NCBI GenBank assembly: GCA_015207365.1
Contig: JADEXA010000011.1
Span: 62,001-126,000, forward strand
Reading direction: 5' to 3'
DNA: 64,000 bases
Origin: Vacuolonema iberomarrocanum LEGE 07170
GTDB taxonomy: Bacteria > Cyanobacteriota > Cyanobacteriia > Elainellales > Elainellaceae
Numbering within the stretch: the stretch's first letter is position 1; each line of letters begins with the position of its first letter. The notes under the pieces were generated by a model. It was given only the letters and a program-made list of their open reading frames with translations, was not told where the DNA came from and did not search any database. A program made the translations under genes and the position numbers. Below are positions 1-7,698 of this stretch, one piece after another.

Positions 1-93
1 TCCCCTATCAGCAAGAGCGGCTGCCAGATTAGACACGATGTTTGACTTACCCGTGCCACCCCGAAAAGAATTGAACGCGATAATTTTAAGCAT
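1..93 (-). CDS. ParA/MinD-family ATPase, N-terminal fragment
   Basis: Only the first 31 codons are inside the window; the gene runs off the left edge. They begin MLKIIAFNSFRGGTGKSN and continue into a Leu/Ala-rich helix. FRGGTGKSN is a deviant Walker A (P-loop) of the ParA/MinD/SIMIBI class, which usually reads KGGxGKT/S; the first Lys is Arg here. Such proteins are dimerising ATPases that position or segregate DNA, protein complexes or surface structures. The ATG at 93 places the P-loop about ten residues in, as is normal for the family. The subfamily cannot be decided from this fragment. Confidence 0.75.
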   Translation of the reverse strand, partial: MLKIIAFNSFRGGTGKSNIVSNLAAALADRG

Positions 94-377
94 ATTGGTT
101 TCGTTGCTTGGGACGAGTGTAGTTGGGCAGCATGTGGCTGGAAACCTCAGTGACCATAGCGATCGCCTTCCCCGCTATCTGCTGCATTCCTGCAACAGCG
201 AGATGTGGTTCGATAGGGTCACTGACAGTTACTCTTAGTCGTTTTAGCTCAGATACTGCTGTCAAAAGTCATAACTTTTCAAATGTAAATAAAACTTGAT
301 AACACGGTTGGGGTGGGGATGTTGCGAACGCAGCTTGCAATATTCCAATGAATAATGGGCCCTATGAATGATTGATA

Positions 378-2870
378 TTAGGATGACTGGGGCGATCGCC
401 TTGAGCTTTTGGAGGTTGGGCGATCGCTCCATTGCTGCTTCATCCGCTCGATCCGTTCCATCAATGTTTCGTTGGACATGCGCGAGTTCAGCCGTTCCAC
501 TAGCAGTGGAAAGGCGAGGGGCGATGGGCGACGCATCGTTTGCCAAATCAGGGGAAGGGACTGCATGCGCTCTAGAGTTTTGGCGAGTCGGTGGGCTTCC
601 AACTGCTCATCCAACACTTCTCGCTCCGCCTGTTTGAGCAACAAGTTTTCGGGTTCATATTTGGAGAACACATCATAGATCAGTGACGAACTAATTTGCA
701 GTTGGCTCGATGTTTTCTTCGCGGAAGGATAGCCCTTGAACACTAGCCCCGCGACCTGGGATATGCCTCGAAATTTGCGTCCTGTTAGCTCAGAAATATT
801 GAGGCTTGACTTCAAGTCGGCTTCCAGATTTTCCAGGCTCAGGAAGTCTTCGGAAAACAACTCCTGGAACGGGTAATCTTTGGGCGCAAGGATTTCGAAG
901 CCATAGTCGTTGACCGAGATAGTAAAGGTGGCTCGTTTCTTGTTCGCAAAGCGGTAGCCCCACAGGAACCCCAGCCCCTCATGCACAAACCGACCTTCAA
1001 AGGGAAACACATAAAGGTGCTGCCCTTCTCGCGTTTTGCACGTTTCGATCAGCAGCTCATCCATGGCGGGAATATGCGAAATCTGTTCTTGGACGGCGAG
1101 AATGGGGGCAATGCAGGTCAGTTCCTGGTTTTGATGGGTGTGGTTTGAGACACCATCTAGCTCCTGCCGAATGCGGGTGCTGAGAGTATCGGAAATGGCT
1201 AGATTCCCTCCGTACCAACTGGGGGTAACGGTTGATTTTTTAGTGGTTTTGCGAACATACACCACCATGTCTTTGATCATCGAAAACTCAAGCTGTCGTC
1301 CCGCATAAAAGAAGACATCCCCCTTTTTGAGTCGTGCCACAAAGTTCTCTTCAATCGTGCCCAGATTTTTGCCCTTTAGGAAGGAGATGCGGAGGGTGGA
1401 ATTGGAGGAAATCGTGCCAATGCCCATCCGATGCATCCGCAGAATTTGGGCGTCTGTTACCTTAAATCGGCTGTCTTCGTAGATGACTTTGCGGTAACGG
1501 GGATAGGCGCTGAGACACTTTCCTCCCGTTGTGATGAATTCTAGAATCCAGAAAAACTCTTCGTCGGTGAGGTCTTGATAGGCCACAGTTTGGCGCAGGT
1601 GGGCGAAGGTTGACTCAGCCTCAAAACCATCGCCGCAAGCTAGGGTAACGAGGTGTTGGGTCAGCACATCGTAGGGTTTATGCAGGGGCGATCGCGCTTC
1701 CAACTCCCCGGCTTCTAGCCCTCGCCGAAAGGCCGAAATTTCCAGCAACTCCAGCGCATTGGTGGGCAGAAAGAAGACCTCGGATGTTCCCTGCGGAACA
1801 TGAGCCGACCGCCCCGCTCGCTGCAACAACCGCGCCAGCTTTTTAGCGCTACCGATTTGCACCACCCGTTCCACAGGCTGGAAGTCTACCCCCAAATCGA
1901 GGGATGAGGTGCAGACAACCCACTTAATATCTCCAGTCTTGACTCCCGCTTCGATCGCTTCTCGCTCTTTGACATCAATGGAGCCATGGTGCAGGGCAAT
2001 GCGATCGCCATCCTCGGGCATCGCAAACTGAAGCGCCTGAAACCAACGTTCGGATTGCGATCGTGTGTTGGTGAAAATCAGCGTTGATTTCTCAATATCT
2101 AGTGCATCGACCAGCTCCTGAAACATGCGCAGCCCCAGATGTCCAGCCCAGGGAAAGGAATCCACAGATTCCGGCAAGATGCTGCGAATCACCGTTTTTC
2201 GTTTGAGATTGGCGGAAATAATCACTGGGTCGGCACCCAATCCTACGGCTGTTTGTGCGGCTTCCTGCACATTGCCCAAGGTGGCGGATACAGCCCAGGT
2301 TTGGAGCGTCGGTTGCAATCCCCGCAAATGGCTGAGGCACAGTTCTGTCTGTGTGCCCCGCTTGGAGCTGAGCAGTTCATGCCACTCATCTAGCACCACG
2401 GCTCGCAGGGCTTGAAAACGCTCTGCTGCGCCGGGGTAAGACAGCATTACCGACAACGATTCCGGCGTTGTGATCAGGATGCTGGGCATTTTCTTCAGTT
2501 GGCGGCTCTTGCGCGAGCTACTCGTGTCTCCCGTGCGCGACTCCACGGTCAAATCCCAGCCACAGTCTTCGATGGGACGGCGAATGGCTTGTTCGATATC
2601 ACGGGACAGGGCGCGGAGAGGCGTGAGGTAGAGCAACTGCAAGCCTTTGCGGGGTTCGTTGAGCATAGCGGCGATCGCCCCCATGACTGCCGCGTAGGTC
2701 TTCCCCGACCCCGTCGGCACCTGAATTAACCCATCCTTTCCCGCTAGCACCGCTTGCCAAGTCTCCCACTGGAACGGCAAAGGTTTCCAGCCTTGCTGCG
2801 CAAACCAGTCCACAATTGGCTGCAAACGGGGATCAGAAAAATCAGCCACAGGCACTCTCAACAACGCCAC
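378..2870 (-). CDS. Ligase-associated DNA damage response DEXH-box helicase (Lhr-like)
   Basis: An 830-residue superfamily 2 helicase with a GTG start. Visible motifs: FQ at about 33, Walker A PTGSGKT at 52-58, motif II DEWH at 161-164 followed by ELLSSKRGTQTEL, motif III SAT at 195-197, TSSLDLGVDF at 321-330 and motif VI QRAGRS at 350-355. The DEWHEL..KRG signature and total length match the Lhr-related helicases annotated as ligase-associated, which usually sit beside an ATP-dependent DNA ligase and a metallo-beta-lactamase-fold exonuclease. Neither partner is nearby, so its repair role here is inferred from family only. Its start is about 150 bp from the divergent mazE. Confidence 0.85.
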   Translation of the reverse strand: MALLRVPVADFSDPRLQPIVDWFAQQGWKPLPFQWETWQAVLAGKDGLIQVPTGSGKTYAAVMGAIAAMLNEPRKGLQLLYLTPLRALSRDIEQAIRRPIEDCGWDLTVESRTGDTSSSRKSRQLKKMPSILITTPESLSVMLSYPGAAERFQALRAVVLDEWHELLSSKRGTQTELCLSHLRGLQPTLQTWAVSATLGNVQEAAQTAVGLGADPVIISANLKRKTVIRSILPESVDSFPWAGHLGLRMFQELVDALDIEKSTLIFTNTRSQSERWFQALQFAMPEDGDRIALHHGSIDVKEREAIEAGVKTGDIKWVVCTSSLDLGVDFQPVERVVQIGSAKKLARLLQRAGRSAHVPQGTSEVFFLPTNALELLEISAFRRGLEAGELEARSPLHKPYDVLTQHLVTLACGDGFEAESTFAHLRQTVAYQDLTDEEFFWILEFITTGGKCLSAYPRYRKVIYEDSRFKVTDAQILRMHRMGIGTISSNSTLRISFLKGKNLGTIEENFVARLKKGDVFFYAGRQLEFSMIKDMVVYVRKTTKKSTVTPSWYGGNLAISDTLSTRIRQELDGVSNHTHQNQELTCIAPILAVQEQISHIPAMDELLIETCKTREGQHLYVFPFEGRFVHEGLGFLWGYRFANKKRATFTISVNDYGFEILAPKDYPFQELFSEDFLSLENLEADLKSSLNISELTGRKFRGISQVAGLVFKGYPSAKKTSSQLQISSSLIYDVFSKYEPENLLLKQAEREVLDEQLEAHRLAKTLERMQSLPLIWQTMRRPSPLAFPLLVERLNSRMSNETLMERIERMKQQWSDRPTSKSSRRSPQSS

Positions 2871-2952
2871 GGCGAGTGACGAAACCTCGCTTCACTCACT
2901 TAATGTTAATGAATGTAACACCAGCCGTCCTAGAGCTGTTAGCTGGCGATCG

Positions 2953-2991
2953 TTGACAGCTCTCGTTTTAGTAATCACTATGTAATTACTA
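2953..2991 (+). promoter_or_regulatory. Promoter and inverted-repeat operator of mazEF
   Basis: TTGACA at 2953-2958 is followed after 17 bp by CACTAT at 2976-2981, a reasonable sigma70-type pair. A perfect 7-bp inverted repeat, TAGTAAT (2969-2975) and ATTACTA (2985-2991), brackets the -10 hexamer. An operator across the -10 is what is expected of MazE-type autorepression. The mazE ATG lies 29 bp beyond the repeat. The promoter assignment is inference from spacing and hexamers. Confidence 0.5.
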
Positions 2992-3019
2992 TCAAGCTTT
3001 TCTATTTCGCATCGTTTAC

Positions 3020-3283
3020 ATGAATAACGCAATACGCAGTCACATTGTAAAAATTGGCAATTCTCAAGGAATACGAATTCCCAAACCACTATTAGAGCAA
3101 AGTGGGATCAAAGGAGAAGTTGAGATTGAATTGCAGGATGGTGGCTTAATGGTTCGCCCAGTGCAACATCCACGCCAGGGGTGGGAAGAGGCGTTTTCAG
3201 CCATGTCTGCTAGCGGCGATGATCGTTTGCTGGATGCTGAGACGACGACAGCTTGGGATGAGGTCGAGTGGGAGTGGTCGTGA
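3020..3283 (+). CDS. mazE: MazE-like antitoxin (AbrB/SpoVT fold)
   Basis: An 87-residue protein. The N-terminal half (IVKIGNSQGIRIPK followed by an acidic strand) is the swapped-hairpin AbrB/MazE DNA-binding domain. The C-terminal half is acidic and Trp-containing (DEVEWEWS), the flexible tail that occupies the toxin's RNA-binding groove in MazE-MazF complexes. It overlaps the downstream mazF, so the two are translationally coupled. It probably represses its own promoter through the inverted repeat at 2969-2991. Length and arrangement are typical of chromosomal type II pairs. Confidence 0.85.
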   Translation: MNNAIRSHIVKIGNSQGIRIPKPLLEQSGIKGEVEIELQDGGLMVRPVQHPRQGWEEAFSAMSASGDDRLLDAETTTAWDEVEWEWS

Positions 3284-3597
3284 AGCGATTTGATGTGTAT
3301 TTGGTAAACCTCGATCCGACCGTTGGGCGAGAAATTCAAAAGACACGGCCATGCCTCATCATTTCGCCAAATGAGATGAATCTGTTCATTAGCACGGTTA
3401 TCGTGGCTCCAATGACAACGGCCAGCCAGCCATATCCGACCCGCGTTGCTTGCAATTTTCAAGGGAAACAGGGACAAATCGTGCTGGATCAAATTCGCAC
3501 AGTCGACAAATCTCGCCTGATCAAACGCTTGGGAAAACTTGATAAAGCTGAACGCAAGCTTGTGCTGTCAGTGTTAAGCAAAATGTTTGCCGAATGA
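3268..3597 (+). CDS. mazF: MazF/PemK-family mRNA interferase toxin
   Basis: About 109 residues with the family signature: RFDVYLVNLDPTVGREIQKT, then RPCLIIS, and a central VIVAPMTTASQPYPTR strand. PemK/MazF toxins cleave mRNA at short sequence motifs and are held inactive by MazE. Three in-frame GTG codons (3268, 3274, 3280) could start it. The one at 3280 gives the classic GTGA overlap with the mazE stop and begins right before KRFDVYL; 3274 gives MVVKRFDVYL. No strong ribosome-binding site decides between them. The protein looks complete and functional. Confidence 0.88.
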   Translation: MGVVVKRFDVYLVNLDPTVGREIQKTRPCLIISPNEMNLFISTVIVAPMTTASQPYPTRVACNFQGKQGQIVLDQIRTVDKSRLIKRLGKLDKAERKLVLSVLSKMFAE

Positions 3598-3713
3598 TCA
3601 GTTTGCTTAATAAACAGCTTGTCGAATCAACACCCCTTTGCGTTGAAGGTGTTTACCCATCGACTTCCATCTGCATCTATCTGCGTTCAATTCTCGTGCA
3701 ACCCATTTGCTGG

Positions 3714-4298
3714 TTAACTCAATTGGGCTTGCTCCACCGTTTCCATTAGGTTCCACCAGCGCTTGAGGGGATAGTAAATGACAGGTGCCCACAGGCTGCT
3801 GAGGATGGCGGAGCAGAGGGCGATTTGTTGATGGAATAACCAGATCTCGCCCAGCGTTGGGTAGGTTCCCGTGGGATTGCTCAGGCTCCCCAGGGTGAAT
3901 TGCAGCGCTACGACGGTTTCGGCGATGACGGCCATCCCAAAGACAATCAGTGCAACCGAGATGAAATCTTCTTGGATATACCGTTGTTTGTGGAGCCGTG
4001 CCGTCAAGATCCCCACGATCGCCAGACTAAACGCATGGGTGGGATCCGGCGCGGTCATGGCGTCTTGAATGAGACCGAGAGTCAGTCCGGCGATCGCCCC
4101 TTCCCAGGCTGTGCGATTCACACTCCAGACAACGACCCAAATCAGCATCCAGTTGGGGCCAACCCCCAGCAACTCCATTCCCGGAATCCGGGTGGGCATA
4201 ACCAGCAAACAAACCAGCACTGAAAATGCAGTGATGCCCCAGTTGAGCGATCGCCGCAGGGAAGGAGACCAGAAAAATGGATCAAAAAGCCTCGTCAT
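3714..4298 (-). CDS. mreD: Rod shape-determining protein MreD
   Basis: A 194-residue integral membrane protein with about five hydrophobic segments and the MreD-like run GLTLGLIQDAMTAPDPTHAFSL, where small residues and an Asp follow the second helix. MreD is part of the elongasome that couples MreB filaments to peptidoglycan synthesis. It is the last gene of mreB-mreC-mreD, starting 7 bp after the mreC stop. Sequence divergence is normal for MreD; operon position makes the call firm. Confidence 0.85.
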   Translation of the reverse strand: MTRLFDPFFWSPSLRRSLNWGITAFSVLVCLLVMPTRIPGMELLGVGPNWMLIWVVVWSVNRTAWEGAIAGLTLGLIQDAMTAPDPTHAFSLAIVGILTARLHKQRYIQEDFISVALIVFGMAVIAETVVALQFTLGSLSNPTGTYPTLGEIWLFHQQIALCSAILSSLWAPVIYYPLKRWWNLMETVEQAQLS

Positions 4299-4305
4299 GT
4301 TTGCG

Positions 4306-5082
4306 CTATTCCGCCATCTCGGATTCGATGGATTCGCTTTGCGGTGTGGTGTTTTCTGAAACGATGACCCATTCTAAATAGCCAATGGGCGAACTGAGTT
4401 CGATCACCGCCTCCGGAGCCGGGCTTTTACGGAGATCGACCGACTCGACCTGCCCGATGGGGATACCAGCGGGGAAAAGCTGGCTAATGGAAGAGGTAGC
4501 GATCGTATCTCCCGCTTGGACATTGGGCTCTTTTTCAAAAAACTGCATGACGGCCCGGTTGCCTGCTTGGCCGCGGAGAACACCCATCACGCGGGTACGA
4601 CTAATGGTGACACCCACTTGGCTGGTGGGATCAGTAATCAGCAAAACGCGGCTGGTGTTTGGGGTGACATGGGTTACCCGTCCGACCAAGCCTCCAGTAC
4701 CCGAGACGATATCGCCCACCTCGACCCCATTGCTTCGACCCCGCCCCAGGATGATTTGCTGCCACCAATGGTCGGCACTACGCCCAATCACAGGCGCAAC
4801 AATGCCATCGGTATGTTCCGAGCTGTAGTCCAGTAACTGCCGCAGTTGCTGGTTCTGGCTTTCCAGCTCCAACAGGCGTCCCTGCATCTCCCGCAGCGTC
4901 GCATTTTCTAGGGCGGCGGAACGTGTATCTTGCTCACTTTGAAATGGCAATGACAACCAGCGGTAGAGTTCATAAATGACTCCCCCCTGATTTTGTCGTA
5001 AGCCCCAGGCGATCAATAGAACCAGGGCAATTAGCCCGACCTGAAGACCTCGACGCCCCCACCAGCGGCGTACCGTTAACAT
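4306..5082 (-). CDS. mreC: Rod shape-determining protein MreC
   Basis: A 258-residue protein with one N-terminal transmembrane helix (about 14-29), a coiled coil rich in Leu, Glu and Gln (about 55-88), and the beta-rich periplasmic MreC core, including a GRGRSNGVEVGDIV-like segment and GLVGRV. MreC forms periplasmic assemblies that scaffold penicillin-binding proteins and link them to cytoplasmic MreB. It sits between mreB (83 bp upstream) and mreD (7 bp downstream). It is slightly short compared with proteobacterial MreC, mainly at the C-terminus, as is common in cyanobacteria. Confidence 0.9.
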   Translation of the reverse strand: MLTVRRWWGRRGLQVGLIALVLLIAWGLRQNQGGVIYELYRWLSLPFQSEQDTRSAALENATLREMQGRLLELESQNQQLRQLLDYSSEHTDGIVAPVIGRSADHWWQQIILGRGRSNGVEVGDIVSGTGGLVGRVTHVTPNTSRVLLITDPTSQVGVTISRTRVMGVLRGQAGNRAVMQFFEKEPNVQAGDTIATSSISQLFPAGIPIGQVESVDLRKSPAPEAVIELSSPIGYLEWVIVSENTTPQSESIESEMAE

Positions 5083-5165
5083 CCTGCCTCTTCGTTTCTA
5101 CCTATGCGTTAGCTATCCGGTTCAGATCCCTATCCCTAGACTTGAAAAATGTTTGGGCGATCGCC

Positions 5166-6206
5166 CTACACGGTTCGAGAATGACCACTGAATACCCGTT
5201 CCAACTGCTTGAAGTTTTCGAGCACCCGCCCAGTTCCTAATACCACACAGCTCAATGGATCGGCTGCAACATGTGTCACAATCCCCGTCTCATGGCTGAT
5301 CAGTGTATCCAGTCCGGTGAGCAATGCCCCACCCCCTGCCAGCATAATACCGCGATCAATAATATCTGCTGCAAGTTCTGGAGGAGTGCGCTCCAGCGTG
5401 CGCTTCACCGCCTCGACAATCACCGCTAGTGGTTCTGCCATGGCCTCACGGATTTCGGTACTCTTGACGCTGACCGTACGGGGTAGCCCGGACAACAAGT
5501 GCAAGCCCCGCACTTCCAAGGTCACGCTGTCGTCATCGGACGGATAGGCAGAGCCAATGCCAATCTTGATTTCTTCCGCTGTTCGTTCCCCAATCACCAG
5601 GTTATGCACCTTTTTCATGTATTGAGAAATGGCATCGCTGAGTTCATCGCCGGCAACCCGCACCGACTCGCTTAGCACAGTGCCCTGCAAACTGAGGACG
5701 GCCACTTCCGTCGTCCCGCCACCGATATCAATAATCATGTTGCCCGTCGGCTCGGCGACGGGCAAACCCGCTCCGATCGCTGCGGCCACGGGCTCATCGA
5801 TCAGGTATACATCCCGTGCGCCCGCTTGGGATGCCGCCTCCATCACCGCCCGACGCTCTACGCCTGTCACCCCGCTAGGAATGCCGATGACGATGCGCGG
5901 AGACACCAGCGTCCGGCCCTCATGGACACGCCGGATGAAATGCTTGAGCATGAGTTCGGCGGTATCGAAGTCGGCAATGACCCCATCCCGCAGAGGACGT
6001 AAAGCGGCGACATCGCCCGGTGTTCGTCCTAGCATTTTCTTTGCATCTTCACCAACCGCCAGTGGAACCTTCTGGTTCTGATCCATTGCCACGACGGAGG
6101 GTTCTTGCAACACAATTCCCCGCCCGGATACATAAACAAGCGTGTTAGCAGTACCTAAGTCGATACCCATATCACGCGACAACGAGAAGCGATTGAACAG
6201 TCCCAC
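5166..6206 (-). CDS. mreB: Rod shape-determining protein MreB, bacterial actin homologue
   Basis: A 346-residue actin-fold ATPase. The phosphate-1 loop reads DLGTANTLVY near residue 16, phosphate-2 reads IDIGGGTTEVAV, and the adenosine motif reads IMLAGGGALLTGLD. MreB polymerises under the inner membrane and organises side-wall peptidoglycan synthesis. The N-terminal MGLFNRFSLSRD segment is a plausible amphipathic membrane-binding helix. It is the first gene of the mreBCD operon, and the 430-bp region upstream is the likely promoter region. Confidence 0.97.
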   Translation of the reverse strand: MGLFNRFSLSRDMGIDLGTANTLVYVSGRGIVLQEPSVVAMDQNQKVPLAVGEDAKKMLGRTPGDVAALRPLRDGVIADFDTAELMLKHFIRRVHEGRTLVSPRIVIGIPSGVTGVERRAVMEAASQAGARDVYLIDEPVAAAIGAGLPVAEPTGNMIIDIGGGTTEVAVLSLQGTVLSESVRVAGDELSDAISQYMKKVHNLVIGERTAEEIKIGIGSAYPSDDDSVTLEVRGLHLLSGLPRTVSVKSTEIREAMAEPLAVIVEAVKRTLERTPPELAADIIDRGIMLAGGGALLTGLDTLISHETGIVTHVAADPLSCVVLGTGRVLENFKQLERVFSGHSRTV

Positions 6207-6638
6207 GAGGCTTTGACTCCTAGTAAAAATGTGGCTCTCCCAGTGTTCGCTAATCCTACGTTCGGCTGGGCTGAACTCATCAACCTAAGCAGACTATCAA
6301 AACAAGCTCGATGTTGAAGCAACTAGTTTTCCTTTACGAGCACCGTCTCACCTATTCCGAACACTTTTGGAGTCGAGGTGGATTTTATTACGTTTCTTGT
6401 CAAGAGTCTACTGTAATAGATTCCCCTTTCTTCAAGGAAAATTCTGTTTTTAGGACTTACGCATTTTGCTGATGTTGTGGTCGCGGCCACAACATCAACG
6501 AATTCACTTAGGATGATGCAAGTTTTGCGTAAGTCCTATCCATCAAGGATGTGAAAGATATAGTTGTCTTCGACCCACCCTCCTTTTGCTGAAACGTTAT
6601 ACTATTGAGCCAACGAAAATTTTTGGCAGTAAAACACC
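6207..6638. other. Intergenic region between divergent mreB and ssb
   Basis: This 432-bp gap separates divergent genes and so should hold promoters for both. An 88-bp palindromic element lies at 6451-6538. TATACT at 6598-6603, 35 bp before the ssb start, could be its -10, but no good -35 is evident. Nothing else stands out. Confidence 0.4.
6451..6538. repeat. Palindromic MITE-like element, family I (TAGGACTTACGCA termini)
   Basis: Perfect 13-bp terminal inverted repeats, TAGGACTTACGCA at 6451-6463 and its complement at 6526-6538, bound an 88-bp unit. Inside is a hairpin TGATGTTGTGG / CCACAACATCA. A degenerate copy lies at 37173-37256 and a left-half copy near 22877-22900. No coding capacity. 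It is probably a non-autonomous mobile or REP-like element. Confidence 0.7.
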
Positions 6639-7001
6639 ATGAGTTTGAACGTCGTAACGCTGGTTGGTCGAGCAGGGCGTGATCCAGAAGTGAAATATTT
6701 TGAGTCGGGCAATGTTGTGTGCAACCTGACGCTGGCCGTTAATCGGCGGACGCGCAACAGTGATGAGCCGGACTGGTTTAGCCTGGAAATTTGGGGAAAA
6801 ACGGCTCAGATCGCCGCTGACTATGTTCGTAAGGGCAGCTTGATTGGGGTGTCGGGAGTACTAAAGTTTGACTACTGGCAGGATCGGGGTACGGGAGTCG
6901 ATCGCTCCAAGCCCGTCATTCGGGTCGATCGGCTGGATCTGCTAGGGTCTCGCCGTGACCAGGAAGCCAATGCCTCTAGCTACGGCAGCGACGAGTTTTA
7001 G
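6639..7001 (+). CDS. ssb: Single-stranded DNA-binding protein
   Basis: A 120-residue SSB. MSLNVVTLVGRAGRDPEVKY opens a typical bacterial OB-fold, followed by DWFSLEIWGKTAQIAADYV and the GSLIGVSGVL strand. Bacterial SSB tetramers coat single-stranded DNA and recruit repair and replication proteins through an acidic C-terminus. Here the tail ends SYGSDEF, an imperfect version of the usual DDDIPF. The short length is typical of cyanobacterial SSBs. Its stop is only 4 bp from the stop of the convergent TraX-like gene. Confidence 0.93.
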   Translation: MSLNVVTLVGRAGRDPEVKYFESGNVVCNLTLAVNRRTRNSDEPDWFSLEIWGKTAQIAADYVRKGSLIGVSGVLKFDYWQDRGTGVDRSKPVIRVDRLDLLGSRRDQEANASSYGSDEF

Positions 7002-7005
7002 CCCA

Positions 7006-7698
7006 TCACCCCACCGCCGAACGGGCAAGATACCAGTTGATCAGACCCAGCAGAAGTAGGTGACCGGGGTAGAACAGGTAGAACCAGCGAGCGCGATCGC
7101 CCTGCTTCCCATTCGCTAGATAGAAGATCAGCGGGGCTGGTAAGGCAAAGAGTTGGGTGACGCTCTGGCTGAGGGCAAAGTCGAACCCATGCAGCAGCAC
7201 CCACCCAGCCCACCAGCTAACGGTTGGGCGAAAGTGGCGGATGAGGCCGATCATGGCAATCCCATAGGCGATGTAGTTGCTGTTTAAGAGTGTTGCTAGC
7301 AGTGCGCCGACTAACCAAATGGGCAGCTCAAAGGCTGGAAACTCTCGGCTTCCTCGCAAACACAGCAAGCCAATTGCCAGGGTAAACAGAATGTTCAAAT
7401 CGGATCCATTCAGAGAATAGGTCCACTGGTAGAGCGGCTGGGATAGAAACGCTAGCAGCAGCAACCGACCGGCATAGCGCCACACATTGCGGGTATGGTC
7501 TTCTCCCTGTACCAGGAGCCAGCAAAAGAGTGGGAAGCTCAGTCGCCCAATGAGACGCCAAATCGGATCGTCTGGAAAGAAGATATGGCCGATATGGTCA
7601 ATCATCATGGTCGATCCAGCGAGCAGCTTGATCCAGTAGTTGCTGAGAGCAAAGTACTGCGGGGCAGAGGGATGGGGGTTCGTTGGTAATTCAGTCAT
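7006..7698 (-). CDS. TraX-family membrane protein
   Basis: About 230 residues with six to eight hydrophobic helices. The N-terminal segment WIKLLAGSTMMIDHIGHIFF with a nearby RLSFPLFCWLL matches the TraX family, named after the F-pilin acetylase and widespread in non-conjugative bacteria as putative membrane acyltransferases. I place the start at the ATG at 7698, which overlaps the upstream photolyase stop (7691-7693) by 8 bp, giving translational coupling; a longer reading to 7722 is possible. No conjugation genes are nearby, so pilin modification is unlikely; the substrate is unknown. Confidence 0.75.
   Translation of the reverse strand: MTELPTNPHPSAPQYFALSNYWIKLLAGSTMMIDHIGHIFFPDDPIWRLIGRLSFPLFCWLLVQGEDHTRNVWRYAGRLLLLAFLSQPLYQWTYSLNGSDLNILFTLAIGLLCLRGSREFPAFELPIWLVGALLATLLNSNYIAYGIAMIGLIRHFRPTVSWWAGWVLLHGFDFALSQSVTQLFALPAPLIFYLANGKQGDRARWFYLFYPGHLLLLGLINWYLARSAVG

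Noticed and set aside
262..546. Minus-strand frame overlapping the end of the helicase gene
   Set aside because: It is antisense-neighbour/out-of-frame sequence of the helicase 3' end with no motif.
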